A stretch of 64,000 nucleotides of DNA from Paragorgia papillata (taxonomy: Eukaryota; Cnidaria; Anthozoa; Scleralcyonacea; Coralliidae), in NCBI GenBank assembly GCA_035771165.1, contig JAWNZC010000322.1:6372501-6436500 (forward strand), in the 5' to 3' direction. The stretch's first letter is position 1. Every line of letters starts with the position of its first letter. Below the pieces are notes generated by a model that did not search any database, was not told where the DNA came from, and was given only the letters and a program-made list of their open reading frames with translations. Shown here piece after piece: positions 22,949 through 33,142 of the stretch. The translations under genes and the position numbers were made by a program.

Positions 22949-24301
22949 CTCATACCCAAAGTTTCTGTTACAGATGCCCGGACTCCCTAGAAATTCCCCA
23001 CGCCTGTAGTGCTCACCATTAGCCCTAGACTCTAACATGCAACATTTTCCTACGGCCTTTGTGTCTCTGAAGCTCAAGTCACGAGGCGTTACTGTAAGTT
23101 TGAATACAAGACTTTTCTCCAAGGCACAAGTTCACGTCACAAATCGTTAATGAATTTAAGAAACATTTATCAGTTTGGACACAAATTTTCACACCGATAA
23201 AATTAGTCTGTATAAAATGTTATATATACAGCCAGCCAGTAATCTGGTTCCAGAGGTTTTCTCCCGTTATTTTATAGCGGTAAGACAGGAGCGGAGAGAA
23301 GACCTCTGGTAGGAAGCGGCACGAACCTCACTTTCATGTAATTCAGGTTATATTTGGCTACAAATGTCATAGGCTAATCTGATACACCAATCATATCAGC
23401 CTAGTAATAATAAGGAGTTTAGCGAATCAAAACTCTGTTTGAGGGTTACGCAATCAGAAATGGCGAACACGTTCTGTTCAGCTAGAATTCTATTGGAGCG
23501 GTTTGATCAATCATCGTACCGCTTCATACAAGAGGTCTTCTCTCCTCTCTCGTCTTACCGCTATAATTACATTATGGGAGAGAAAACATCTGGGACCAGA
23601 CACACCTCAAGCGCCACGTCTGCTAAACAAGTGCAAAGCTGGAAAGCAAAGTTGCTATTCTCTAACTATAAACTGATTACATAATGATGTTACTTGCGAT
23701 ATATTACACAACAATGACTGCGCGTTTACTTGTGCAAAGTGATATAGACATTACACCACGACTATATGACCAAGCATATTACTGACAATTATAATAATTT
23801 TATCGGGCATAATGGCATTGTGGTGTATTTTGCTGGCTAAAATGGAGAATTCAGCGGGCTACTGTATATTTCATTTTTACTGATCTGAGCCTATCAGTTT
23901 TAACAGTTCTAAATCACTATTCGGTTTATGCGATTTTATACTTTTCTTGTCAATACTTTGCAGCAAAGATTGTTTTGATGACAAATGTTACGTTTTTCTG
24001 CGAAGTTAAATGTAAGTTATGAGTTATGTAAATATTTGTTGCAATGAAATACACGCCGACGCAAAGGCGGCACTGTTCAAGATACTGTTTACCATATACT
24101 GTCTATGATTTTCTTCTAAATGCCCACTAAAATTATTATTTTAATTCAAAATATGTTTTTGGCCCTTCTCAGAGCTAATTTTAACCCTCGCTTTCGGGTC
24201 GGGCTAAAATGAGTCTGAGTCGAGCCAAAAACATATTTATGCCCGCGAACATCAACTCTATTGTTATATTATTATCGATAAAATAACACTACATGCATGT
24301 G
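22949..24301. other. Intergenic region between gene tails; one long inverted repeat
   Basis: Bases about 23245-23320 and 23508-23606 are imperfect inverted copies (AGAGAAGACCTCT / AGAGGTCTTCTCT, with flanking ATAGCGGTAAGAC / GTCTTACCGCTAT), a foldback element of about 360 bp. The rest has no recognisable gene. Confidence 0.5.
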
Positions 24302-24483
24302 ATACGCAGCTACATGTCAAAGGTTTTGCACCTCTGGCCTTGCACGACCTTTGTACCGCATCGAGTTTGAGCGCAAATCACAAGACCTACATGTATACCT
24401 CAGCTGCATGCTACTAAAAATCTGAATAGTCAATTAGTATAGTCAATAAAAAAATTGATTTTCCATGTATGTTTCACTGCAGG
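24302..24483 (-). other. Gene B 3' flank homologous to gene A 3' flank
   Basis: Reading away from gene B, this segment matches 18126-18236 and then 18564-18658 in inverted orientation (shared TTGTGATTTGCGCTCAAACT and TGCAAAACCTTTGACATGT). It shows that the duplication extended past the stop codon into the 3' UTR or flank. Confidence 0.75.
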
Positions 24484-24983
24484 TCAAATGTTGGAAAATG
24501 TGCCTCTGACCTTCTCTGAATAATATTCTCCATATGTTACAGGTATTGTGATGTTGGTATTTCGTTGTTTATCCTTTAACGTTATTAGAGGTTTTTCCAG
24601 TTTTATTGGCTTGATCACACTCTCTAAGTACGGCTCAAAGAAGAATGCAACAGACAAGCGATCGCTTCCACTTTGTGCTTTCCTGACGCGATGTTTTGTA
24701 GCTTTGTAAGCACCATTCGTCCATACTTCCAGCATATCTCCCAAATTAATAACAAATGTTCCAGGAATTGGAGTTGCTTGGATCCACTGGTCATTTTCAT
24801 CTCTTATCTCCAGTCCCCCAACATTGTCTTGCATTAGGATTGTAAGTACTCCCCAATCCGTGTGTTCACCACAACTTATTTCATCAGGACCAACAACACC
24901 AGTGCTGGGGAGATAATGAAACATCCCAAGTGAGGCCATTGGATAGGGAATGAAGTCTGCTTCAAAAAAGTCTTTCTTTAAAC
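24484..24983 (-). CDS. 2OG-Fe(II) dioxygenase (isopenicillin-N-synthase-like), gene B exon 2
   Basis: Minus-strand terminal exon. The acceptor TTTTTTAG precedes base 24983, and the stop TGA is at 24486-24484. It completes the split Gly codon from exon 1 (60780-61278) and codes for residues 168-332. The catalytic set is intact: His207, Asp209 (GEHTDWGVLTIL), His264 and Arg275-x-Ser277. Very similar to gene A exon 2 with a few substitutions (Tyr to Trp after HTD, Ala to Thr in QATPIPG, Thr to Lys in KPIKLEK) and a shorter end (FSNI). The open frame appears to continue upstream to 25179, but that part is intron: the homology with A stops exactly at the acceptor. Confidence 0.95.
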
Positions 24984-25087
24984 CTAAAAAACAATAATAA
25001 ATATAAAAACCAGATAAACCAGCGACTCCACCAGAAAACAAATGCAACTGCAGAAAGAAAGACGAATGTCCGCTACGAGGTAATTGC

Positions 25088-25507
25088 TTGATCAGCAGCG
25101 TCGTATACCAAGCGAAGGTGGTTGCAAGAGATAATGGTGAAACAAAGAGATATATCGGTATGACCGCCAATAGTTTCAATGAACGCTTTAGAAACCATCA
25201 GAAGTCCCTTAAAAACACGACGTACTCGAACGAAACGGAATTGTCGAAATATGTGTGGGGTTTGAAGCAAAGCGGACGGCCTTATAACATTAGCTCGTCA
25301 ATCTTAAGATGTAATATTTGCAACTACGAGAAGTTGTACATCATTAAAGCCGACAAGAAGAATCTGCTAAACAAAAGATGTGAAGTTTTTCCCAAGTGCC
25401 GCCACCAGAGAAGATTTTTGGCGGGAAATATCCACCGCGCGAAGAACAAAAAAAAGTCACGCCAGCTTTCGCAAGACTATGCGCATGCGTCGCAAACAGT
25501 TCAATGA
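25088..25507 (+). pseudogene. Penelope-like element GIY-YIG endonuclease fragment
   Basis: A 139-codon frame reads SVVYQAKVV, then RYIGMTANSFNERFRNHQKS (the GIY-YIG-like pair with the catalytic Arg in ERFRNH), ELSKYVWGLK with the expected Glu, and CNICNYEKLYI followed by RCEVFPKCRHQRRFL, the conserved C-terminal end of Penelope-like retroelements. The start is not an ATG and the reverse transcriptase upstream is absent, so this is a 5'-truncated copy ending close to the AT repeat at 25578. The domain nicks target DNA for target-primed reverse transcription. Confidence 0.85.
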
Positions 25508-25576
25508 ACTAACGGATTCCACTTTTGCCTGAAGATTGCCTACGGGCAATGTATGTTCAGTTTTAAGTGAATATGA

Positions 25577-25577
<1 letters not shown>

Positions 25578-25631
<54 letters not shown>
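25578..25631. repeat. (AT)n microsatellite
   Basis: Pure alternating AT of about 54 bases, directly downstream of the Penelope-like 3' end. Confidence 0.95.
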
Positions 25632-25634
<3 letters not shown>

Positions 25635-26667
25635 CCAAAATTGCACGAGCCGTTAGGCGAGTGCAATTTGGCATAATTTTCAAATATCACGAGTAGTGTA
25701 AATCCTTAATTGTACGAACAAAATCATATGATTACTCATTTATATGCATGCCAAAATTATTATATGTAAGAGTCTTATTGTAGTTCTGAACTACAATAAT
25801 AATATTCCTAGACAATTACTGTTGTAGCTTTCAGTTTCTAGCGTACGGCACGAACACTTGGCAATAAAATAAACAAGACGGTCAAACACATGGTCATGGA
25901 AATCTACAAACATTTCGTTTTATGAATTCGCCAGCTCTATAAAGAATCGCTGAAGATGTATGTTTTATTGATGTTTTCAAGTTTCTTGCCGAGTTGAAAA
26001 CAGCTTCAGAATTTTTTCTCAGAGCCAAAAAGTACGTTGAAAAGATTGAATGAAGAATAAAAACAGCTTTAAAAAGTCAAAAGGTGGGTGATTTATTTCT
26101 TAATCTGTCGTGGTTGTGAATCTTTGGCTTTTTAAATGGACAAAGAAGCTAAAAATATAATTAATAGCGAAAATTACGCGTTGTTTTTCAATATTTCTAA
26201 CCTGAAAGAATAACACAGTTTTTATCCATAATGATTTATTACTTCAAAAACCCACTTTGCTGAGTAATAATAATGGTTGTAGTCATAAATGTGTGTTGTT
26301 AGTTCAATTCTTGTGGAGTATAATTTGTCTGACAAAACATTATTGTCGACCTGACAATTCAAATCGGGTTTTGTAAACTCTTAAGACGGTTTTTAAAGTG
26401 GATATACCATCTTAACTTTGTAAATTGTGCATTTGGGTTGTGAATTTTGTGTTAAATGATAGTTTCCCCTTCTTAGCTCAAGTTTTTCTGAGTTATACGT
26501 TGAAAAAACCAGACAGTTTCATCTGCAATAGTTTAAGAAAACTACGCAGCCATTTTGTTTTTCACTACTCGCTGTATATGAGCTGATATACAGTTAGTAA
26601 TGCAGCCAATCAGATTGCAAGATAGCTCATATACCATTAGTAGCTATATTATAAATATATATATATA
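25632..26667. other. AT-rich intron sequence, no gene seen
   Basis: Contains short inverted words (TGTAGTTCTGAACTACA near 25775-25795) but no coding frame or RNA gene that I can support. Confidence 0.5.
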
Positions 26668-26692
26668 ACGTGGGTGTCCGTTAGCGCTAATG

Positions 26693-26754
<62 letters not shown>

Positions 26755-26957
26755 AGTAAGTGTTCTCCGGATTATATTATTAAAGTTTTGAGCTTTCAAC
26801 TCGGTTCTTCGAGTCTTCTTCAGAAAAGTTTAACGGTGTATTAAACTTTTCTGAAGAAGACTCGAAGAACCGAGTTGAAAGCTCAAAACTTTAATAATAT
26901 AATTCGGAGAACACTTATACTTACTACATTATGCCTGGATTACAAATCTTCAAATTC

Positions 26958-26988
<31 letters not shown>

Positions 26989-27236
26989 AAGTGGGCTTAC
27001 CTCAAATGTTGATGGTCGCTACTGTCAGTTTCACGCTGGGCGATCACGCTGGCCTGAAGATCGCCCAGCGTGATCGCCCAGCGTGAAACTGACAGTAGCG
27101 ACCATCAACATTTGAGGTAAGCCCACTTACAGTATGTTCGCTCTATCTTTACGGTATTGAGCACTTTTCGACATTTCGCGAACAACACTTTGTTTGTTTG
27201 AATATATATAGCATTAGCGCTAACGGACACCCACGT
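26668..27236. repeat. Nested palindromes with (TA)n cores
   Basis: Outer inverted repeat: 26668-26701 with 27203-27236 (GTGGGTGTCCGTTAGCGCTA and its inverse). Inside it lies a near-perfect palindrome at 26751-26925 with arms of about 80 bp (core CTTCTGAAGAAGACTCGAAG, spacer under 10 bp), and a second at 26989-27128 with arms of about 68 bp (AGTGGGCTTACCTCAAATG...), separated by (TA)n tracts at 26694-26750 and 26956-26984. The sequences resemble the terminal regions of Penelope-like elements, and the arrangement suggests repeated inverted insertion of one element family. Confidence 0.75.
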
Positions 27237-27274
27237 TCAACAACACAGAACTGAAGGAGCGTAAATAGCTCAAT

Positions 27275-27320
27275 CTACAGACACGTGTTTCGGTGTACTA
27301 CACTGAGCTCATCAGTGTAG
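27275..27320 (-). ncRNA. Hammerhead-ribozyme-like motif (Penelope-like element LTR)
   Basis: On the minus strand the order is CTACA, CTGATGAG, a stem-II region, GAAA, CACGTGTC, TGTAG. CTGATGAG and GAAA are the hammerhead core boxes. CTACA pairs with TGTAG as stem I, stem III is the minimal CACGTG, and cleavage would follow GTC (between 27280 and 27279). Stem II is imperfect (GTGT/ACAC with extra bases on the 5' side), so activity is uncertain. Type I hammerheads with a tiny stem III are known in the terminal repeats of Penelope-like elements, and a Penelope-like endonuclease lies 1.8 kb away. Confidence 0.6.
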
Positions 27321-28221
27321 CTTGGAACAATCTAGATGTGTGAACACCACTTATATATATATATACCCAAGCAATTGCCGGTGACAACTGCATGCTTGTG
27401 GGATAGTATAAGTAGTGCGCACATCTAGAGATACACCACCTCATAAAACCTAACCGAAATTTTACAATTTGTTACTGTTACAGTTACTACACATCCTGTG
27501 ATACCGATATATATCTGCACTACGAGATTTTTCGATTTTTAAAAATCCTTGAATTTTCTCATTGCATTTTTTGCCTATTGGAAAATTTGGAGGGGGATCT
27601 TTTTTAAAGTAATTATTAATTTTCCAAAGATTTTATGGATTTTCTACGGATTTTATTGATTTTTCAAAGATTTTTATGGATTTTTAAGGATTTTTTGGCA
27701 ACGTGTACAAGATTCTTAAAGTGATTTGCTTCTCGATCACTACCATTTAACAGGGCTCCCAAAATCACCTGCCCGACTTCCCGGGGCAACCAGAATTTCT
27801 GTCGGGCAACTAAAATCTCTTGACTTCCCACGGCAAACCAGGAATTAAAGCTGAGGCCGGGATTACTAAGTAAACACACTTTTAAAAGGCTTATTTATTT
27901 CGACGATGCCTTTAATAAAGCTGAAAAGATGATTTGTCAAATCATAGGTCAAATGTATTGAAATTGAAAAAATAATTGATGATATAAAATGTTTAACTGA
28001 TAGGCGATCCGATAGCTTTTTGTGTAAATTCCGTAAATTGTCCGGTTTATTTACGGGAGGGCAAGTTTATCGCGAGTGGTAAATTCAACACGCAAGATAG
28101 AAAAATGGCCGCAAGTCACCATGTGTGTCGCTCCAGAGGGGACTCAGGCGTGAGTAACTAAATGTATTTGACTAGTTCACAGGCGTATAAATATCGAAAA
28201 CAACCTCGGTCGACCATCTGA
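27321..28221. other. Intron sequence, no gene seen
   Basis: Includes repeated TTTTGGATTTTT-like words at 27540-27690 (a degenerate run of GATTTTATGGATTTT units) and no supported coding region. Confidence 0.5.
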
Positions 28222-28297
28222 GTTCCAGCGGCTCAATGGTGAAAGCGTCCGGCTGGCATTCGGAAGGTTGTGCATGGGTTCGAGTCCCGTCTGGAGC
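28222..28297 (+). tRNA. tRNA-Ala-like sequence (anticodon position GGC), probable pseudogene or SINE head
   Basis: A cloverleaf can be drawn over 76 bases: acceptor GTTCCAG/CTGGAGC (7 bp, one G-U), D-stem GCT/AGC, anticodon stem TCCGG/TCGGA with loop CTGGCAT (anticodon GGC, T33 present), and T-arm ATGGG-TTCGAGT-CCCGT. The A box GGCTCAATGGTGA and B box GGGTTCGAGTCC are good. The variable region is long (9 bases) and GGC is not the normal eukaryotic Ala anticodon, so it is probably a tRNA-derived repeat. Confidence 0.5.
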
Positions 28298-28636
28298 TCA
28301 GAGTTTTTCTCTGAGTTTAACTTACGACAGCTTGTACAGCAAAAACATACGAAAAAACTTTATCATGAGTTTATTGAGATACTGAACAATGAAAATGATA
28401 ATTCAAGCGTGGAAGGTAAGAGAGCACAAAGTGAAAATCAAGCAGAGACGTCGACCACAAATAAGAACGACTACGAAAATGGGTGTCTGTACTCTGTAAA
28501 ACCTGGAACCCACTCAAAACCTCCCAGAACACCCCCGGAACATCCAGAGCACTCTTGGTACACCCCCAAAACACTCAGAACCTACCACCCCCTACCCACC
28601 ACCGCCCTGAACCATTTTTTCACATGTTTTAAGCGC

Positions 28637-28811
28637 TATTAGCCATTTCAGAATTGTGCTAGGACCTTGGGATAGCAAGGTTGACAACGCATCAGGGAGG
28701 ACGGGGGACGGGACCTCCTTGTTCACGTCTTCCAAAGCAGCCCCATGATGCATTGTCAATCTCGCTATCCCCAGGTTTCTAGCGCGATTCTGATTTCTGA
28801 AATGGCTAATA
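28637..28811. mobile_element. Foldback MITE, 175 bp
   Basis: The ends TATTAGCCATTTCAGAA and TTCTGAAATGGCTAATA are perfect inverted copies, and pairing continues inward (GGGATAGC / GCTATCCC, TTGACAA / TTGTCAA, GCATC / GATGC). TA at both tips could be the target duplication. No ORF. Confidence 0.7.
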
Positions 28812-30300
28812 CGTAACAGGTTGGCAATTTGTCTGCACATGCGCGAAATCAAGATTGCGTGGATTTCGCGTGGGTTCGTGAATGTCGAATTAATCTACAT
28901 GACGCATCAGTTTTACCGAATGCATTACCGACTCAGCAGTTCAACTGCCAACCAATAAAATCACGTCTAAAAGTAATGCGAACGTCTCAGTTTTTCAGAT
29001 ATTTTTGCATTAATTTTCAGTTTTATTAGCCATTCGAATTTCGCCACAGTCAACGGCTGAAAATGACGTTACCTCAGAACTACACAATAAGCTTGATGTG
29101 TGAATGTGATAAAATCACATATAGTTGGAAAAAGATATGTAGAAATAATAGTCAAAGCGTGGTTTTTGGCTCAGTCTTCAAACCCACTATATTCTGCTTG
29201 GGTCGACCATGGGTTATCGTGAGCGATTTTTGAACGTGTTACCCATTTTTCCCAAGGATAATTTTGATTCAGGAAAACAGATGAATAAAAATAAACTGCC
29301 TTAAAGCTTTTTTGAAAGTAATGCGAACGGCTAGATTTTTTGCTATCCTTCGTCGAAGAAGAGGGATAATTGCTGTTTTCGTTGAAAATATAGTAATTCG
29401 AATAACTTCATAGCAAGAAATAGAAAGAAAAGCTTTGAAATGAATCTGTAGAGCACATTTTGAGAACATAAAAGTATGAACTAAGCATCTGAACTTGCCT
29501 TCAGGTAAAAGAAAACGTTTAATCGATCCTGTGAGGTCGAACAGAAAGGACTCGAGGAGTTGAAATCAATTTTCTTTAAGATAATCTTCGTAAAATTCCG
29601 TACTTCCGCTGCTTCGATTACGAACCTTTCCAGCTTCAACGAAAAACACCAAGTCGAACAGCAGATCGCTGGATCGACAAGCTTGAAAGGCATATTTAAA
29701 AACGAAGAAAAGCTCAGAGAACTCCTATTTTGACTTTCGCATGAAGAAAATGTCAATAAAGAACAAATACGCCCGCGATTCTTTAGTCAGCGCAGGCAAA
29801 TTGCCAACCATTGAACTCTAAGGAGACTGGAACGATAACTCGCTTGCACGTTTTAAAGCCAAAAAATTAATGGCGGACATAACACCGCTGTCAAACGTTT
29901 GCGCATGCGTGAATTTGCTAGAGTAAACATTGCAAGAGAAGTGGGAACTAGCCGTGGCAACAACAACCAGACAGTAAAGACTATTTAAGACAACAGTGTA
30001 GGTCTAAAAAAATGTAAATTTTTTGGGTTTTTGCAGCGAATTTTCAGTTTTTCATTGTGCACTTCATACGTTCTGTGGTCGTTCATGGCTACCACTACCC
30101 CCAGCGGCCGGAAGTTTGGCTTCACCCAGCTAGTTGAGATGATGAATGAGGAAAAGTATTGTATTAGTTATAGTTATGTGGTTGCTGTGAAATCGAACAA
30201 TTAAGCGACTTCTAAGTCTGAGAGCGATAAGTCAAACAATGTTTGGGATAAAAACATTTTGAGAAGAAGAAAGTCCGAAAAAATGCTCAAACTATAGCAG
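28812..30300. other. Intron sequence, no gene seen
   Basis: The minus-strand ORFs at 29269-29469 and 29481-29756 have no recognisable domain and no splice context I trust. Nothing else supported. Confidence 0.45.
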
Positions 30301-30301
30301 T

Positions 30302-31620
30302 AAGTACATTGCTAACTTTGCAACTATAACAGCCCCTTTGCGCGATCTGACCAAAAAGAATGCGAAATTCGAGTGGAAAGACATCCATCAACGAGCATTT
30401 ATTCAGATAACTAAAGCCCTCTCATCAGCACCATGTATGGCCTATTTCGACAAACAGAAAGAAACATATATCACTGTTGATGCCAGCCCAGTAGGTGTTT
30501 CAGCAATACTCTCACAGAAATCAAAGGGGATGGAAGACGAAAAAGTAGTAGCCTATGCAAGCAGAGCTCTAACAGAAGTTGAAAAGCGATACTCACAGAC
30601 AGAAAAGGAAGCACTTGCTATAATATGGGGAGTAGAACATTTTCACCTGTACGTTTATGGAAATGAATTCACCCTAGTAACCGATCACAAGCCACTGGAG
30701 GTAATTTATGGTAGTCGCAAGTCAAATCCTTCAGCAAGAATAGAACGCTGGGTATTATGTCTTCAACCATGCCTATTTAAAGTGATTTACAAGCCTGGAG
30801 CTAACAATCCAGCCGATTATTTGTCAAGACACCCTACACGAACAAGTTTTAAGCAACAGAACATGACCGAGGAACATATCAACTTTGTAGCCCAGAACAG
30901 TGTACCTAAAGCAATGACTTTAGAGGTCAAGAACACCATTGATCAATGTATACCATGTCAAGCAGTGGGGAAGCAAAAATCACCTGAACCTCTAGTAATG
31001 ACGAACATGCCAAAGGGACCATGGGAGACTGTGCATATTGACTTCTATGGACCACTCCCTTCAGGTGAATATCTGTTGGTAGTAATTGACAGGTGTTCAA
31101 GATTTCCTGAAGTAGAAATTGTTAAGTCGACTAAAGCATCCACAGTAATACCAAAGCTGGATAAAATCTTTGCAACTCATGGTATACCAACTGTAGTAAA
31201 GAGTGACAATGGACCTCCATTTAGTGGTAATGAATACTATCGATATCTAAAGGCACTAGGAATGGCCGCAAGGAAATGCGGAAGCTGAGAGATTCATGCA
31301 ACCACTTAGCAAAACGTTGAAAGCAGCAAAGATTGAAGGTCGTCTAAGCAGATTCTTACTACAATATCGCACAACACCGCACATTTCAACAGGTGTACCA
31401 CCAGCTGAATTGCTATTTAACAGAATATTAAAGGAAAACTACCTGTCTTACACAAGCGCAACATAGTCAAACGACACAAGCAAGCTCGTGAAAGCGAAGC
31501 ATCGAAGCAGCAGTACAATAAGCAATACGCAGATAACAGAAGAAATGCAAAGAGTAACATCAAAGTTGGTGACTCTATTCTAGTAAGACAACAAAAACAA
31601 AACAAACTAATTTCAGTGAG
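30302..31620 (+). pseudogene. gypsy-3 RNase H and integrase
   Basis: The frame starts inside the RT thumb (SKYIANFATITAPLRDLT) and continues with RNase H: ITVDASPVGVSAILSQ, YSQTEKEALAIIWGVEHFH, and TDHKPLE with the catalytic Asp. GANNPADYLSRHP marks its end. The integrase H2C2 zinc region is shortened by a deletion to DQCIPCQAVG; the core shows VHIDFYGPLPSG (first Asp) and VVKSDNGPPFSG (second Asp). At about 31261 roughly ten codons are lost and the frame shifts, so the Glu motif NAEAERFMQPL lies in a different frame (31270 onward). Inactive. Confidence 0.88.
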
Positions 31621-31629
31621 GTACCATAC

Positions 31630-31912
31630 ACAGTGACACACAGATATAACTCACGAGTCATAGCACGAAACAAGAACGGACATACTATTACGAGAAACGT
31701 GTCACACTTTAAACTGATACAAAAGAACAATAACACAGATGACGATGAAGACTACCCGACAATTAATACAGGACATGATAACGAACATAACAACATTAAC
31801 CAAAAACGACAATGATGCTGATGTGAATGAACCGACAGTTCGTAAATCAAGTAGAAGCACAAGAAGACCTGAAAGATATGGACAACCATTAGCATGGACT
31901 GTAGATATGTAA
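31630..31912 (+). pseudogene. gypsy-3 polyprotein C-terminal tail
   Basis: Downstream of the integrase core the frames read TVTHRYNSRVIARNKNGHTI and then RSTRRPERYGQP, a typical basic gypsy integrase tail. The frame ends with a stop near 31912, just before the polypurine tract. Confidence 0.65.
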
Positions 31913-31948
31913 ATAGTAGAAGAAAAAAAATTTAATAAAAAAAGGAAG

Positions 31949-32331
31949 TGATGTAATAGTTAGGTATTATCACGTGGTCGAGGATATATATATATATGTA
32001 TGAGAACAGAAAACGAAAATATAGACTAATAGACTGTCTGAGGCAGAAAAGACGACGAGTGTTGATATTATGATTATTATTATTAAAAGCGTATGAAACA
32101 AAAGAGAATATTATAAGTCCTAGTTGTGTTTTGTGACGTCATACGTTGAGGCGTGTGATTGGATTAGTCTCGTTTAACTGTTAAGTTGTAAGTACGAGTA
32201 TAGATTGGTGATCGTATTCAGTATGTCTAGTATACGTTTGAGTAGTTTAGGAGTAAGGCATTATCACAGACTCACATTGTTCCCTGTGTTATATATTGGT
32301 TGTATTTAAAAATTATGGTGCCTGGGTTACA
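31949..32331 (+). repeat. gypsy-3 3' LTR (about 383 bp)
   Basis: Starts TG right after the polypurine tract and ends CA (GCCTGGGTTACA). Contains TATA-like tracts. No 5' LTR is in the window, so the far end is inferred from the TG...CA rule only. Confidence 0.55.
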
Positions 32332-32580
32332 TTTTTCGATTGATTATATTTGTAGGTGAATTAGAAACACGAGATATCATTGTCAGGTTATATATATACA
32401 TGTATACATACGTAGAGTAATATATAGAGTATAAGTTTACATTATAATTGAGCATGCATATACTCTGCACATTGTGCATATGAGGTGTTCATTGCATGTC
32501 TGTATAACTGGTTTAATAATATACATGAAAAAATATCTCGACTGTGATTGGCTGATTCCAGTGCAGTTAATCCCAAACAA

Positions 32581-32686
32581 CAGTGCAGAATTGTGTTATC
32601 ACAGTGCAAAAATCTGTTATCACAGTGCAAAAATCTGTAATCACAGTGCAAAAATCTGTAATCACAGTGCAAAAATCTGTTATCAC
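32581..32686. repeat. 21-bp tandem repeat, about five copies
   Basis: CACAGTGCAAAAATCTGT plus GTTAT or GTAAT is repeated about five times with one or two changes per unit. It gives shadow ORFs on both strands, because 21 is a multiple of three, but I see no evidence that it is translated. Confidence 0.9.
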
Positions 32687-33009
32687 TAAGAACCAATCAA
32701 ATTGATTGTACAGCGGATTTTTCCCGACACAAAACAAACAAAGATGGCGGCCAAGATTCGGCGGTTTTGGGGATAATTTGTTCAAATTTGAAGCTAGTTA
32801 TGCTTTAATATTGCCAAGTGAAGTACCTACAAGAAGACCAGAAACTTCTTTATGCCTCGAGTAAACTTTTTCAAGTAGTAAAGGAAGCGAAGCGTTTTTT
32901 AACAAATAAATATGCGAGGAGTGGACGGCTAAACACGTACGTTAAAATATTAGTACAGTTGTTTTGAACATTTTTTCATGTATATTATTAATAAGTAATA
33001 GCATGGTTT

Positions 33010-33141
33010 CTCGTGCAATTTGGAAAAACATGCACTCGTGAGTTTTTCAAATACTTCAAATAGCACTCGTCCTTCGGACTCGTGCTATTTTGACAGTATT
33101 TGAAAAACTCACTCGTGCAGGTTTTTTTCCAAATTGCACTC
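33010..33141. mobile_element. Foldback MITE, about 132 bp, inserted in a larger repeat
   Basis: CTCGTGCAATTTGG at left pairs with CCAAATTGCACTCG at right; inner arms TTTTTCAAATACT / AGTATTTGAAAAA and AGCACTCGT / ACGAGTGCT surround CCTTCGG. The inverted partner repeat near 42570-42590 reads straight through GAAACCATGC without it, which serves as an empty site. Confidence 0.7.
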
Positions 33142-33142
33142 G

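Larger units (their letters stand above)
30302..32331 (+). mobile_element. Ty3/gypsy LTR retrotransposon 3, 5'-truncated with 3' LTR
   Basis: Plus-strand order is the end of reverse transcriptase, RNase H, integrase, polypurine tract (AAAAAAAGGAAG at about 31937-31948), then an LTR starting TGATGTAATAG. Everything upstream of the RT thumb is missing. The frame is intact from about 30302 to 31288 apart from two in-frame losses, then shifts. It is in the opposite transcriptional direction to gene B. Confidence 0.85.

Noticed and set aside
24984..25179. Upstream extension of the gene B exon 2 frame
   Set aside because: It crosses a good splice acceptor exactly where homology with gene A stops, and includes AT-rich intron-like sequence.
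25457..25690. ORF with Ile-Tyr repeats over (AT)n (also 40903-41214)
   Set aside because: Microsatellite translation only.
32581..32686. Possible CRISPR-like array
   Set aside because: The units are contiguous with no spacers, and the context is a metazoan intron.
32442..32785. ORFs on both strands over the 21-bp tandem repeat
   Set aside because: A 21-bp unit keeps any frame open by arithmetic; the peptides are simple repeats.
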